Below, piece after piece: positions 36,535-46,000 of a stretch of 64,000 nt of DNA. The first letter of the stretch is position 1. Each line of letters opens with the position of its first letter. A model generated the notes under the pieces. The model was not told the DNA's origin and did not search any database. It saw only the letters and a list, made by a program, of their open reading frames with translations. This stretch comes from Lysobacterales bacterium. GTDB taxonomy: Bacteria > Pseudomonadota > Gammaproteobacteria > Xanthomonadales > Rhodanobacteraceae. The position numbers were made by a program, and so were the translations under genes. The stretch spans positions 1-64,000 of the forward strand of contig JAFKMZ010000009.1 of the NCBI GenBank assembly GCA_017305055.1, read 5' to 3'.

Positions 36535-37860
36535 CTAATAAACCTTCAGTTGCAATGCCGGCGCAACGCGGCTGGCCCGCAGCGCCGGCAGCGCACCCGC
36601 CAGCAGGCTCACCACGATCGCCAGGGCGAACGTGGTCACGAACATCGACATGTCCAGGCCGACGAGGTCGGCATACGGCGTCTGCTGGCGGCGCACCAGC
36701 CACAGCCCGAGCAGGGTCAGCAACCAGCCGCCTATACCGCCAATAAAGCCGATCAGCCCCGCCTCCATCAGGTACTGCGCGAACACCGAACGCCGCGACG
36801 CACCCAGCGCGCGGCGCACACCGATCTCACCCGCACGACGCAGGAATTTCGCCAGCAGCAGGCCGACCGTGTTGAACAGGCAGATCACCAGGAAGGCGAG
36901 CGCCAGCCAGGTCTGCAGCCGCGCATTCTTCGGTATCACCTGCTGGTGGTCCAGCCACTGCACCAGATCGAGCATGCGCGTGTCGGTATTGGCGAAACGC
37001 CCGAGCGTCTTTTGCTGCTGGGCGTAGTTGGTGATGAAGGCGCGGTAGTCCGCGACCTTGGCCGCGCTGTCCAGTTCCACCCACAGGGCAACCCAGAGGC
37101 AGGGCGAGCCCTCCAGATGCCCAGGGACCGGCGGCCCGCCGCCCCAGCAGGTGAACTGGAAGAAGTTGCCGTCGTTGACCTCGAGCGCACTCTGGAACGG
37201 CATGAAGACATCCTCCGGCCTGGCGTAGTAGCTCGTCTCGTAACCGTTGCCGGTGAAGCCGCCTTGCGCGTCGTAGAACAAGGGCGTGGGCCGCCAGGGC
37301 TTCAGCACGCCGACGATGCGCACGTCGCTGTCCTTCAGACGCACGGTCCTGCCGACGCTGTCCGCGCCATCGAACAGCCGGTCGTTGAGATCGGACGAGA
37401 TCACCGCGACGCGTGCATGGCTCGTTTCATCGGCGGGCGTCCAGGCGCGGCCATAGGCGAACGGCACCTCGAACATCGGGAAGAAATCCGAGGTGGTGGC
37501 CAGCAGGGTCAGCTGCAGCGGTGGGCGATCCACGCCCGGCGCGCTCACCTTCACCGGACTCTGCACGATCAGGGCCTGGCGATCGGCGCGCCGCGCGCTC
37601 CACAGCTCCAGCGCCGAGCGGTCGTCCATCACCGCGAGCGGATGCCTGGGGTTGTTCCAGTCGGCCGGCGTGGGATCCACCTGCGGATAGAAGATATGCG
37701 CGCTCTTGCCGGGCAGCGGGTCGCCGGAAAGCACGTGCATCACCGTCAGCGTCGTCATCGAGGCGCCAATGCCGACCGCGATGGCGATGATCATCAGCGC
37801 CGTCAGCATCTTGTTGCGCTTCAGGCTGTGCAGAGCAAGATCAAGATAATAGGCGAACAT
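36535..37860 (-). CDS. FtsX/MacB-type permease, A partner of pair 7 (class II)
   Basis: A 441-residue permease starting MFAYYLDLALHSLKRNK. Helix 1 (about 20-42, AIAVGIGASMTTLTVMHVLSG) leads into a periplasmic domain to about residue 285, then three helices with the coupling loop RRAGEIGVRRALGASRRSVF. The periplasmic part has the Cys pair FQFTCWGGG...GSPCLW found in every A protein of the array. The start codon at 37860 is fixed by the family N-terminus; the frame is open 14 codons further. It is most like the A gene at 42035. Confidence 0.9.
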   Translation of the reverse strand: MFAYYLDLALHSLKRNKMLTALMIIAIAVGIGASMTTLTVMHVLSGDPLPGKSAHIFYPQVDPTPADWNNPRHPLAVMDDRSALELWSARRADRQALIVQSPVKVSAPGVDRPPLQLTLLATTSDFFPMFEVPFAYGRAWTPADETSHARVAVISSDLNDRLFDGADSVGRTVRLKDSDVRIVGVLKPWRPTPLFYDAQGGFTGNGYETSYYARPEDVFMPFQSALEVNDGNFFQFTCWGGGPPVPGHLEGSPCLWVALWVELDSAAKVADYRAFITNYAQQQKTLGRFANTDTRMLDLVQWLDHQQVIPKNARLQTWLALAFLVICLFNTVGLLLAKFLRRAGEIGVRRALGASRRSVFAQYLMEAGLIGFIGGIGGWLLTLLGLWLVRRQQTPYADLVGLDMSMFVTTFALAIVVSLLAGALPALRASRVAPALQLKVY

Positions 37861-37906
37861 TGCATTCCTCCTGCATTTCCGGCTTCCCAGCCAGGGATCC
37901 AAACAA

Positions 37907-39166
37907 CTAGACCGACCGCGTCGCCTCCACCGGCGACACCCTCGAGGCGCGCAGGGCCGGCGCCAACACCGCGCCCTGCCCCAGCGCCAGCAACGCGACG
38001 ACGCCGGCCAGCACGTACAGCAGCGACATCCGGTCCATCGCGAACTGCTGCATCAGCCACAGGTTCAGGCCCACCGCCAGGGCCGCGCCGAGCGCCACGC
38101 CCATTCCCGCGATCAGCAGGTTCTCGGCCTGGAAGTAGCGCAGGATGTCGGTGCGCGTCGCCCCCAGCGCGCGGCGGATCCCGATCTGCCTGCGCCGCTG
38201 GCCGACCCAGAAGCTAGTGAGGCCGACGATGCCGGCACCGGTGACGCACAGCAGGACCAGGCAGATCACGCCCATTAGTAGCGCCATGCCGATGTCGGCA
38301 CGATAGGCACGCGCGCGGATGTCGGAGTAGGGATAGATGCCGATGAAGCCAGCGAAGCCGTTGCGGATGACCCGCTGTGGGTTGGCCGCGACCAGCGCCT
38401 GGCGAGCATCGCGCATGGCTGCATCCAGCTGGCCCGGCTTGGCGCGCACCGCGGTACGCGTATAGGTGTCGTTGGGGAACGTCGGCAGCAGCGTCGAGTT
38501 CCAGTTGTAGTCACTCCCCCAGCCAACGTTGGGCGTCTGCAGGCGCGCGACGATGCCGATGATGGTGGTTGGCACCGCGCCACCATTGAAATACACGGTC
38601 TTGCCCAAGGCATCACCCGCGGGAAACAGCTGGTCCGCCAGCGCCCTGGTGACGATGGCCACCGGCGGCTGCCAGTCGCCACCGCGGTCGTCGTGGGTGA
38701 TCTCGCTGGCAGTGAAATTGCGGCCAGCGACCAGCCGCACGCCCAGGGTCTTCAGCAGATCCTCGTCGCCGCCGTAGAACGTCGTCGTGGCGGTACTGTG
38801 GTCCTGGTTCGGCTGCAAGCCGACCCCACCATTGTTCGAGGATTGCAGCAACGGCAGCGACCGGACTGGTGCCGCGGACGCCACATCGGGCAGGCCGCGC
38901 AGGGTCATGAGGTCGCTGCGGAGCATGGCGTAGCGGCGCTCCAGCGACGCCGCATCGTTGCCGGTTGGGGCGTTGACGATCTGCTGCTGGATCAGGAACA
39001 GGTTCTGCTCGTCCATGCCGGTCGGCCGCTGCACGGTCGCGACGCGCTGGCCGATGATGAACACCGCGTTGCAGACGATCGCCAGGGTCAGTGCGATCTG
39101 CAACGTGATCAGGACGACGCCGGACTTGTGTTTCCTGAGCGCGGCAAGAATGGGGGGGAGTGTCAT
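37907..39166 (-). CDS. FtsX/MacB-type permease, B partner of pair 6 (class I)
   Basis: A 419-residue permease. The N-terminus (MTLPPILAALRKHKSGVVLI) and helix 1 (IALTLAIVCNAVFIIG) place it with the B genes at 48664 and 52460. The segment RPTGMDEQNLFLIQQQ after helix 1 is a class mark. Coupling loop: RRRQIGIRRALGATRTDILRYF; C-terminus SPVEATRSV. The 153-bp gap upstream, separating it from its A partner, contains a head-to-head REP pair. Confidence 0.9.
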   Translation of the reverse strand: MTLPPILAALRKHKSGVVLITLQIALTLAIVCNAVFIIGQRVATVQRPTGMDEQNLFLIQQQIVNAPTGNDAASLERRYAMLRSDLMTLRGLPDVASAAPVRSLPLLQSSNNGGVGLQPNQDHSTATTTFYGGDEDLLKTLGVRLVAGRNFTASEITHDDRGGDWQPPVAIVTRALADQLFPAGDALGKTVYFNGGAVPTTIIGIVARLQTPNVGWGSDYNWNSTLLPTFPNDTYTRTAVRAKPGQLDAAMRDARQALVAANPQRVIRNGFAGFIGIYPYSDIRARAYRADIGMALLMGVICLVLLCVTGAGIVGLTSFWVGQRRRQIGIRRALGATRTDILRYFQAENLLIAGMGVALGAALAVGLNLWLMQQFAMDRMSLLYVLAGVVALLALGQGAVLAPALRASRVSPVEATRSV

Positions 39167-39200
39167 CTGCAGGCCTCGAGCTCAGATTTTTGCGTTTGCT

Positions 39201-39285
39201 CGTCATTCCCGCGAAAGCGGGAATCCAGTGTTTCGGTGCCAGCAGATACAAAGTCTCTGGATCCCCGCTTGCGCGGGGATGACGA
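39201..39285. repeat. Inverted pair of REP-like palindromes (BIME-like)
   Basis: CGTCATTCCCGCGAAAGCGG... (39201-39228) and its inverted relative CTGGATCCCCGCTTGCGCGGGGATGACG (about 39256-39283) flank a 27-nt middle. Each unit contains its own hairpin (TTCCCGC-gaaa-GCGGGAA; ATCCCCGC-tt-GCGCGGGGAT). Lies between the A and B genes of pair 6. Confidence 0.75.
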
Positions 39286-39319
39286 AGTGGAATAGTCGAT
39301 TCGCGCCATGGCGATCGCC

Positions 39320-40645
39320 TCAATTCGATTTCAATTGCCACGCCGGCTGCACCGCCGACGCGCGCAAGGTGGGATACAGGCCGGCCAGCATCGTCGCCAC
39401 GATCGCGACGATGAGCGTGGTGGCCAGCAGGGACACGTCCATGTGCGCCAACGCGGCAATCTCCGGCGGCATCACCCAGCCGACCCCGGCAATGCCCAGC
39501 CAGGTCAGCGCCAGTCCCAGCACGCCGCCCGCCAGCCCGACCATGCCGGCCTCGACCAGGAACTGGAGGTAGATCTCGCCACGCGAGGCGCCCAGCGCGC
39601 GGCGCACGCCGATCTCGCCGCTGCGGCGCATGAACTTGGCCAGCAGCAGGCCCATCACGTTGACCAGGCACACCAGCAGCAGGCCCACCGCGACGTACAG
39701 CGAAACCTTCGTATCCGACGGCACCACGTGCCGCTCGGCCAGCCACGCCATCAGCCCACGCAGGCGCACCTCGGGCGGCCAGTTGAAACGGCCCGCACGC
39801 TGTTGCTCCAGCGAGTAATTGACCAGGAACTGGTGGTAGTCGCGGACTGCCGCGGCATCATCCAGCTGCACCATGAAGGAAATCCACACGCACTCGGATT
39901 TCTGCAGGCCCTTGAAGCCCGACTCCGCCGGCGGCTGGTTGCAATTGGTACTGCCGTTGATGTTGGCGTCGTTGGCGATGGCGGTGTCGAACGGCAGGAA
40001 GATGTCGGCGGCCAATGGGGTGAAGCCACCGGTATTCACGACGTCATAGAACACCGGATGCGGATGCCAGTCGTCGGTGACGCCGACCACGCGGTAGTCG
40101 TGGTGGCCGAAGGTGAGCATCCTGCCGACGCTGTCAGCGCCGCCGAACAGCATCCCGTTGAGTTGGCTGCTGATCACCGCGACCTGGGCACGATTCGCGT
40201 CCTCGGCGCCGCTCCAGCCGCCGCCGTAGGCAAACGGCACATCCAGCATCGGGAAGAACTCGCTGCCCACGGCCTCGCCGGCAATCAGCGTCAGCGACTG
40301 GTTGGCGGCCTTCGGAGCGACCGAATCGGCGATCTGGTACATCGCCGATTGGTATTTCGCCCGATGCGCGCGCATCAGCGCCACCGCATCGGTATAGCTC
40401 ATCGCGCTGGGAGGCTCGGTGCTGTTGCTGCCCGGCTCGTGGCCGGTCGGTCCCCAGTTGTCGATCTGCGGCACGAAGAGCCGCGCCGACTTCTGCGGAA
40501 TCGGGTCTCCCGATACCGCGCGGAACACCGACCACGTCGTCATCGACGCAGCGACGCCGAAACCGACGGTCAGCACCATCAGCGCCGTGAGCGCCTTGTT
40601 GCGCTTCAGGCTGCGCAGCGCGAGATCGAGGTAATAGCCGAACAT
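39320..40645 (-). CDS. FtsX/MacB-type permease, A partner of pair 6 (class I)
   Basis: A 441-residue permease. ATG 40645 (MFGYYLDLALRSLKRNK) with GGAG 7 nt upstream is preferred to a TTG at 40651. The class I A signature is GFGVAASMTTWSVFRAVSGDPIP. The periplasmic domain includes the cysteine pair STNCNQ...KSECVW and the MSYTDAVALMRAHRAKYQSAMYQIA segment also seen in the A gene at 50010. Coupling loop: RRSGEIGVRRALGASRGEIY. Confidence 0.9.
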   Translation of the reverse strand: MFGYYLDLALRSLKRNKALTALMVLTVGFGVAASMTTWSVFRAVSGDPIPQKSARLFVPQIDNWGPTGHEPGSNSTEPPSAMSYTDAVALMRAHRAKYQSAMYQIADSVAPKAANQSLTLIAGEAVGSEFFPMLDVPFAYGGGWSGAEDANRAQVAVISSQLNGMLFGGADSVGRMLTFGHHDYRVVGVTDDWHPHPVFYDVVNTGGFTPLAADIFLPFDTAIANDANINGSTNCNQPPAESGFKGLQKSECVWISFMVQLDDAAAVRDYHQFLVNYSLEQQRAGRFNWPPEVRLRGLMAWLAERHVVPSDTKVSLYVAVGLLLVCLVNVMGLLLAKFMRRSGEIGVRRALGASRGEIYLQFLVEAGMVGLAGGVLGLALTWLGIAGVGWVMPPEIAALAHMDVSLLATTLIVAIVATMLAGLYPTLRASAVQPAWQLKSN

Positions 40646-40666
40646 TGCCAATCTCCAAATTGCCTC

Positions 40667-40686
40667 TCCCCCTGCTTGCAGGGGGA
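40667..40686. repeat. Perfect 9-bp hairpin between pair 5 B gene and pair 6 A gene
   Basis: TCCCCCTGC-tt-GCAGGGGGA, located after the stop of the pair 5 B gene and before the start of the pair 6 A gene. Could slow, stop or protect the transcript. Confidence 0.55.
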
Positions 40687-40696
40687 CGTTGAAACT

Positions 40697-41911
40697 TCAC
40701 GCACTGCGTGTCGCCACTACTGGCGGCACGGCCGCGGCGCGCAGCGCCGGACCGAGCACCGCGAGCTGGCCGAGCGCCCACAACGCCATGGCGCCGAGCG
40801 GCAGGTAATACAGCGGCAGGCGCGGCAGCTCGTAGAACTTCATCAAGGTGAGGTTCAACGCAAACGCCAGTGCCATGCCCAGCACGATGCCGCCGGTGAC
40901 GATCAGGAAGTTCTCGGTCTGGAAGTAATGCAGGATGTCGCGCCGGGTGGCGCCGATGGCCCGGCGGACGCCGATCTGCCGACGCCGCTGCGCCACCCAG
41001 AAACTGGCCAGGCCGACGATGCCCAAGGCGGTGACCAGCAGCATGGCGGTGATCACGCCGACCAGCATGCCCGCCATGGCACGGTCGTTCTTGAACACGT
41101 CACGGCGCAGATCAGTCAGGGTATGACTGGCTTCCCGATCGATCACCACCTCCGGCACTGCCTTGGCAAGGGATGCGAGCGCATCGCGCAGCACGCGCGG
41201 CAAGTCCCCGGGACTGGCCCGCAACAGGTAGCTGCCCGTCAGGTACGGTCCTGGTTGGGCGGGCAGGAATACTGCCCATTGGCGCCGTTCCGCCGACCAT
41301 CCCGTCGGATCGGGCCGGACCAGGTTCTTGAGCACGCCGACCACGCGGAAATGCGACTTCAGCATCCAGAATTCCTTGCCGAGCGGATCGGCACCCGGCC
41401 ACAAGTGTTCGGCCAGGGCCTGCGTGATCTGCACGCTGCCCTGGTCGGGCATGAAACCGGTGAACGCGTGAAAGTCATCGGCCTGCGGTGCACGCCCGGC
41501 GATGACCTTGGCGCCGAGTGCCCGCAGGCTGCCCGGACCACCCACGTAGAACTCGATCACGCCGCCAAAATGCTTGCCGGCGGCATCGGTGGTGATTCCA
41601 GCGGTACCACGGCGGCTGCCGAATGGTATGGAATTGAGCAGGGACACCGACTCCACGCCGGGAACGGCGCGCAACGCGGCGAGTGCCCGCGCGTCAACGT
41701 CGGCCGCCTGGGCGGAGTCGTAGCCGGTCAGTTGCACCGTCGCGAGCGCAGCTTCATCCACGCCACTGTCGATGTGCATGGCCGTGATGCGCTGGGAAAT
41801 GATGAAACAGGCATTGCACAGCACCGCGCAGGCCAGCGCGATTTCCAGCGCGATCAGGGTCGTGGCCAGCCGATGCTTTTTCAGTGCCGCGAGTATGGGT
41901 TGAATCTGCAT
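40697..41911 (-). CDS. FtsX/MacB-type permease, B partner of pair 5 (class II)
   Basis: A 404-residue permease, nearly identical at its N-terminus (MQIQPILAALKKHRLATTLIALEIAL) to the pair 7 B protein and closely similar at the C-terminus (FKNDRAMAGMLVG; AAAVPPVVATRSA). The periplasmic domains differ much more, which suggests that substrate-facing parts diverged while membrane and coupling parts stayed fixed. The A partner lies 123 nt upstream, with two hairpin repeats in the gap. Confidence 0.9.
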   Translation of the reverse strand: MQIQPILAALKKHRLATTLIALEIALACAVLCNACFIISQRITAMHIDSGVDEAALATVQLTGYDSAQAADVDARALAALRAVPGVESVSLLNSIPFGSRRGTAGITTDAAGKHFGGVIEFYVGGPGSLRALGAKVIAGRAPQADDFHAFTGFMPDQGSVQITQALAEHLWPGADPLGKEFWMLKSHFRVVGVLKNLVRPDPTGWSAERRQWAVFLPAQPGPYLTGSYLLRASPGDLPRVLRDALASLAKAVPEVVIDREASHTLTDLRRDVFKNDRAMAGMLVGVITAMLLVTALGIVGLASFWVAQRRRQIGVRRAIGATRRDILHYFQTENFLIVTGGIVLGMALAFALNLTLMKFYELPRLPLYYLPLGAMALWALGQLAVLGPALRAAAVPPVVATRSA

Positions 41912-41941
41912 GACAAGTATCCTGGAAGTGCTCTCTTGAAG

Positions 41942-42028
41942 AGTGCAGCCATGGATGGCTGCTTTCTTGCGCAGGGACCGCGCGTTAAACCAGTGCAGCC
42001 ATGGATGGCTGCTTTCACGCGCAGGGAC
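41942..42028. repeat. Two tandem hairpin repeats (period 50 nt)
   Basis: Units at 41942-41978 and 41992-42028 share AGTGCAGCCATGGATGGC and TGCTTTC..GCGCAGGGAC. Each contains the inverted repeat GCAGCCAT-gg-ATGGCTGC. A diverged third copy lies at 49964-50007, in the same position between an A and a B gene. Confidence 0.75.
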
Positions 42029-42034
42029 AGCGCA

Positions 42035-43354
42035 TCACAATGTCTTCAACTGCAGCGCCGGCGCCACCCCGCTGGCCCGCAGCGCAGGCAGGAAGCCAGC
42101 CGCCAGGCTGGCGGCAACGGCGACCGCGAAGGTCAGCCCGAACATGCCGAGGTCCAGGTGCGCGAGGTCGGCGTATTCGACCGGTTGCCGCCGCACCAGC
42201 CATAGGCCCGTCAGGGTCCGCAACCAGCCACCGATGCCGCCGACCACGCCGACCACGCCGGCCTCGACCAGGCATTGCGCGAAGATCGCGCCGCGGCTGG
42301 CACCCAGCGCACGACGCACGCCGATTTCGCTGCTGCGGCGCAGGAACTTGGCCAGCAGCAGGCCGATCACGTTGAACAGGCAGATGGCCAGGAACGCAAA
42401 CGCCAGCCAGGTTTGCAGCTTCACGTCACTGGGCACCACATGGTTGAACACCAGCCACTGCATGAGGCTTGGCATGCGGGTCTGGGTGCTGGCGAAACGC
42501 CCCAGCGCCTTCTGCTGCTGCGCGTAACTGGCAATGAAGGCGCGGTAGTCCGCCACCTTGGTCGCGTCGTCCAGTTGCACCCACAAGGCGACCCAGACAC
42601 ACGGGGCGTCCTGCAGGTGTCCCGGCGTGGCGACCTTGCCCCAACAGGTGAACTGCCAGAAATTGCCGGCGTTGACCTCCAGTCCGCTGAAAAACGGCAT
42701 GAACACGTCTTCGGGCTTGTCGTAGAACGACGAGGTCTGGCCTTCGGCGAAACGCCCAGCACGCACGTCGTAGAAGAGCGGCGAGGGCCGCCACGTCTGC
42801 AGCACGCCGACGATCCGCACGTCGCTGTCCTTCAGACGCAGGATCTTGCCCACGCTGTCGGCACCGCCGAACAGGCGGTCGTTGAGGTCGGATGAAATCA
42901 CCGCCACGCGCGCACGGCTGGCGGCATCGGCAGCAGTCCACGCGCTGCCGTACCGGAACGGTACCTTGAACATCGCAAAGAAGTCGGAGGTCGTGGCCAG
43001 CATCGGTACCATCAGCGGCGGCAAGCTGACATCCGGCGTGCGCACCTTGACCTCGCTGTTCGCGATCAAGGCCTGGCGGTCCGCCCGATGCGCGCTCCAC
43101 AGATCCACCGCCGAGTGGTAGTCGAGCATGTCCAGCGGCCCGCCCTTGGCGTAGCCGGCCGGCGTGGCGTCCACCTGCGGATAGAAAATCTGCTGGCTGC
43201 GACCGGGCAACGGATCGCCCGACAGCAAGTGCATCACCGTCAGCGTGGTCATGCTCGCGCCGATGCCGACCGCGATCGCGAGGATCATCAGCGCCGTCAA
43301 CACCTTGTTGCGCTTCAGGCTGCGCAGCGCGAGATCAAGGTAGTACGCAAACAT
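42035..43354 (-). CDS. FtsX/MacB-type permease, A partner of pair 5 (class II)
   Basis: A 439-residue permease from ATG 43354 (MFAYYLDLALRSLKRNK). Close to the pair 7 A protein throughout: AIAVGIGASMTTLTVMHLLSG, RLKDSDVRIVGVLQTWRPSPLFYD, and the cysteine pair FTCWGKV...DAPCVW. Coupling loop: RRSSEIGVRRALGASRGAIF. Its stop is followed by the tandem hairpin repeats before the B gene. Confidence 0.9.
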   Translation of the reverse strand: MFAYYLDLALRSLKRNKVLTALMILAIAVGIGASMTTLTVMHLLSGDPLPGRSQQIFYPQVDATPAGYAKGGPLDMLDYHSAVDLWSAHRADRQALIANSEVKVRTPDVSLPPLMVPMLATTSDFFAMFKVPFRYGSAWTAADAASRARVAVISSDLNDRLFGGADSVGKILRLKDSDVRIVGVLQTWRPSPLFYDVRAGRFAEGQTSSFYDKPEDVFMPFFSGLEVNAGNFWQFTCWGKVATPGHLQDAPCVWVALWVQLDDATKVADYRAFIASYAQQQKALGRFASTQTRMPSLMQWLVFNHVVPSDVKLQTWLAFAFLAICLFNVIGLLLAKFLRRSSEIGVRRALGASRGAIFAQCLVEAGVVGVVGGIGGWLRTLTGLWLVRRQPVEYADLAHLDLGMFGLTFAVAVAASLAAGFLPALRASGVAPALQLKTL

Positions 43355-43404
43355 CAGTGCCTCCGTCGTTTCGAACACCGCCCCTTGCGGAGAGGCCAGC
43401 CTTG

Positions 43405-43427
43405 GCTCCCCTCCCCGGAGGGAGAGA
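43405..43427. repeat. Imperfect inverted repeat between pairs 4 and 5
   Basis: CTCCCCTCC-cc-GGAGGGAGAG, arms with one bulge, located in the 81-nt gap between the B gene of pair 4 and the A gene of pair 5. Confidence 0.4.
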
Positions 43428-43435
43428 AGAAAACA

Positions 43436-44665
43436 TCACACGCTCCGCGTCGCGACGACCGGCGGCACGGCGGCGGCGCGCAGCGCCGGGCCGAGCACGG
43501 CCAGTTGCCCGATCACCCACAACACCACTGCACCGACCGGAAAGTAGATCGCCGGCAGCCGCGGCAACTCGTAGTGCAGCATCAGGAACAGGTTGATGGC
43601 GTAGGCCAGCAGCATGCCGAGCGCGATGCCGAACGTGGCCAGCACGAAGTTCTCGGCCTGGAAGTAGTTGAGGATGTTGCGCCGGGTGGCACCCAGCGCG
43701 CGGCGCACGCCGATCATGCGCCGGCGTTGCGCGACCCAGAAACTCGCCAGTCCGACGATGCCGAGCGCCGTGACCGTCAGCAACGCGATGATCACGCCGA
43801 CCAGGATGCCGGCCATGGCGCGGTCGTTCTCGAAGAACTTGCTGCGCACCTCGTCGTAGGTCCGCTGCCTGGTCACCACCCGCTGTGGATCCGCCTTCTT
43901 CAGCGCGGCGACCGCAGCCTTGAGCACGGCCTGGCGATCCTGCGGACGGGTGCGGATCAGATAGCTCTGGTTCTGACCGACGCCCATGAACACCGGCAGG
44001 ACCATGGAATAGTGCGCGGTGGCATCGTTGTATGCGTTGGCACGCGCCAGGTCAGCCAGTACGCCGACCACGCGCACGCCGACCGGGCCGATGTAGAACG
44101 TTCGGCCCAGCGGGTTCTGCCCTGGCCACAGGCGCTGCGCCATGGCCTGGGTGATCACGGTCACCGCCGGCAGCTGCTTGGCGTCGCCCGTGGCGAGCGC
44201 CTTCAGCACGACGTCCACGTTCGTGGCCTCATCCGCCTGCAGGTGCCGCCCCGCCACCAGGCGCGCACCCATGGTCTGCGGCAGATCGAGACCGAAGTAA
44301 GTGCCGGCGTTGAGCGTGGGTTGGCGCTGCGCAAGGTCGAGCTTGATGCTCGAATTCGATGAGGATATCCCCAGCGGCACCTGGTTGGTCAGCGCCGCCG
44401 CCTGCACGCCAGGCACCTGCCGCAGCACGGCGAGGTCCTCCCTGGCCCGTGCATAGATGTCCGGCGACGGCTCGATCTCGGCCAGCTGGATCTGCACCAG
44501 TGCATGCTCGTCGATGCCCGTGGACATCTGCATGTGCTGCAGCCGCTGGCCGATCAGGAACACCGCATTGCAGACGATGGCGCAGGTCAGCGCGATCTCC
44601 AGGACGAGCAGGCTGGCCGGGATGCGGTGTCTGCGCAACGTGGAAAGTATCGGACGCCATTCCAT
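43436..44665 (-). CDS. FtsX/MacB-type permease, B partner of pair 4 (class III)
   Basis: A 409-residue permease. The N-terminus MEWRPILSTLRRHRIPASLLVLEIALTCAIVCNA groups it with the B protein of pair 3. After helix 1 comes QRLQHMQMSTGIDEHALVQIQL, then RQVPGVQAAALTNQVPLG. The coupling loop is RRRMIGVRRALGATRRNILNYF, with Met replacing the usual Gln. It starts 1 nt after its A partner's stop. Confidence 0.9.
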   Translation of the reverse strand: MEWRPILSTLRRHRIPASLLVLEIALTCAIVCNAVFLIGQRLQHMQMSTGIDEHALVQIQLAEIEPSPDIYARAREDLAVLRQVPGVQAAALTNQVPLGISSSNSSIKLDLAQRQPTLNAGTYFGLDLPQTMGARLVAGRHLQADEATNVDVVLKALATGDAKQLPAVTVITQAMAQRLWPGQNPLGRTFYIGPVGVRVVGVLADLARANAYNDATAHYSMVLPVFMGVGQNQSYLIRTRPQDRQAVLKAAVAALKKADPQRVVTRQRTYDEVRSKFFENDRAMAGILVGVIIALLTVTALGIVGLASFWVAQRRRMIGVRRALGATRRNILNYFQAENFVLATFGIALGMLLAYAINLFLMLHYELPRLPAIYFPVGAVVLWVIGQLAVLGPALRAAAVPPVVATRSV

Positions 44666-44666
44666 G

Positions 44667-45974
44667 TCAGTTGCTCTTCAGTTGCAGGGCCGGAGTGATC
44701 TGGCAGGCACGCCATGCCGGCAACAGGCCCGCCAGCAGGCTCGCGCCCACCGCAAGCAGGAAGGTGACCAGCAGCATCGTCGGATCCAGATGCGCGAGCG
44801 GCGCATAGTCGGATGGCCGGTGCCGGACCAGCCACAGGCCGAGCAGCGCCAGCAGCAGGCCGCCCGCGCCGCCGACCAGTCCCACCACCCCCGACTCCAC
44901 CAGCAGCTGCGTAAACAACGCACGCTTCGACGCGCCCAGCGCGCGGCGTATGCCGAGCTCACTGGCGCGGCGCAGGAACTTCGCCAGCATCAATCCCACG
45001 GTATTGACCAGGCACACCAGGAGGAAGCCGAACGCCAGCCCGGTCTGCAGGCGCACGTCGTTGGGCACCACCCGCTCATACGCCAGCCACTGCCGCACGT
45101 CGCGCAAACGCACGTTCGGCGCCTTCACGAAACGTCCCAGCGACTTCTGCTGCTGCGAATAGCGCACCAGAAACTCCCTGTACGCAGCAACCTGCGCGGG
45201 GCTGTCCAGCCGCACCCAGAACTGCAGCCACACACACTCCTCCGACGGGTAGGTGCCCCCAATGCCACCGGCACCATTGCCCCAGCAGTCGCTGGAGCCA
45301 TTGTGATCCATGTGCAGGCCCAGCGCCGTCTGCAGCGGCAGGAACACCTGTTCCGTGTAACCGTAGGAGCCGGTGTTGAGGTCGTAGAAGTGCGGGCTTG
45401 GCTCCCAGTTGTCCAGAACGCCGACGATGCGGAACGCGGTATTGGCAACGCGCAGCGTGCGCCCCACGCTGTCGGCGCCGGCAAACAGCCGCTGGTTCAA
45501 CTCGCTGTTGATCACCACGTCGCGCACCCGCGCCTCGTCGTCGGCCGCGGCCCAGCCCTGGCCATAAAGGAACGGCGTGCCGAACATCGGAAAGAAATCG
45601 GCCGTGGTGTAGCGCGCCTCGACATAGAACGGATCCAGCGACGATGAATCCGGCTGGATCGGCACCGAACCCCCGGTCATCAGCGCCTGATGATCCGCGC
45701 GCCCCGCCCGCAGCAGGTTCTGGCCATCGGTCAAGGTGAGCTGCTCCGGCGGCTCCTTGCCGGGAAACAGGCCGCTGTTGTCGCGCGGGTCGATCTGCGG
45801 GTAATACAGCGTGCCGCTGCGCCCCGGCAGCGGGTCGCCGGAAAGCACGTGCAGCACGGTCAGCGTGGTCATGGACGCGCCAATGCCAAGTGCGATCGCC
45901 AGCACCATCAGCGCCGTGAGCGCCTTGTTGCGCTTGAGGCTGCGCAGCGCCAGATCGAGGTAATAGGCGAACAT
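44667..45974 (-). CDS. FtsX/MacB-type permease, A partner of pair 4 (class III)
   Basis: A 435-residue permease (MFAYYLDLALRSLKRNK). Class III marks: PNDVRLQTGLAFGFLLVCLV before helix 2 and a C-terminal LLPAWRACQITPALQLK shared with the pair 3 A protein. The cysteine pair SSDCWGN...SEECVW is in the periplasmic part. Coupling loop: RRASELGIRRALGASKRALF. The upstream gap (161 nt) holds two hairpins. Confidence 0.9.
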   Translation of the reverse strand: MFAYYLDLALRSLKRNKALTALMVLAIALGIGASMTTLTVLHVLSGDPLPGRSGTLYYPQIDPRDNSGLFPGKEPPEQLTLTDGQNLLRAGRADHQALMTGGSVPIQPDSSSLDPFYVEARYTTADFFPMFGTPFLYGQGWAAADDEARVRDVVINSELNQRLFAGADSVGRTLRVANTAFRIVGVLDNWEPSPHFYDLNTGSYGYTEQVFLPLQTALGLHMDHNGSSDCWGNGAGGIGGTYPSEECVWLQFWVRLDSPAQVAAYREFLVRYSQQQKSLGRFVKAPNVRLRDVRQWLAYERVVPNDVRLQTGLAFGFLLVCLVNTVGLMLAKFLRRASELGIRRALGASKRALFTQLLVESGVVGLVGGAGGLLLALLGLWLVRHRPSDYAPLAHLDPTMLLVTFLLAVGASLLAGLLPAWRACQITPALQLKSN

Positions 45975-46000
45975 GTTCCGTCCTCAGGCATCGAAATCCC

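Noticed and set aside
41942-42028. Possible CRISPR array
   Set aside because: Only two tandem copies with a 13-nt interval, and the units form hairpins; no cas genes.
39308-42205. A 965-codon plus-strand frame across the permease array
   Set aside because: It is antisense to three conserved permease genes and has His/Gln/Arg-rich shadow composition.
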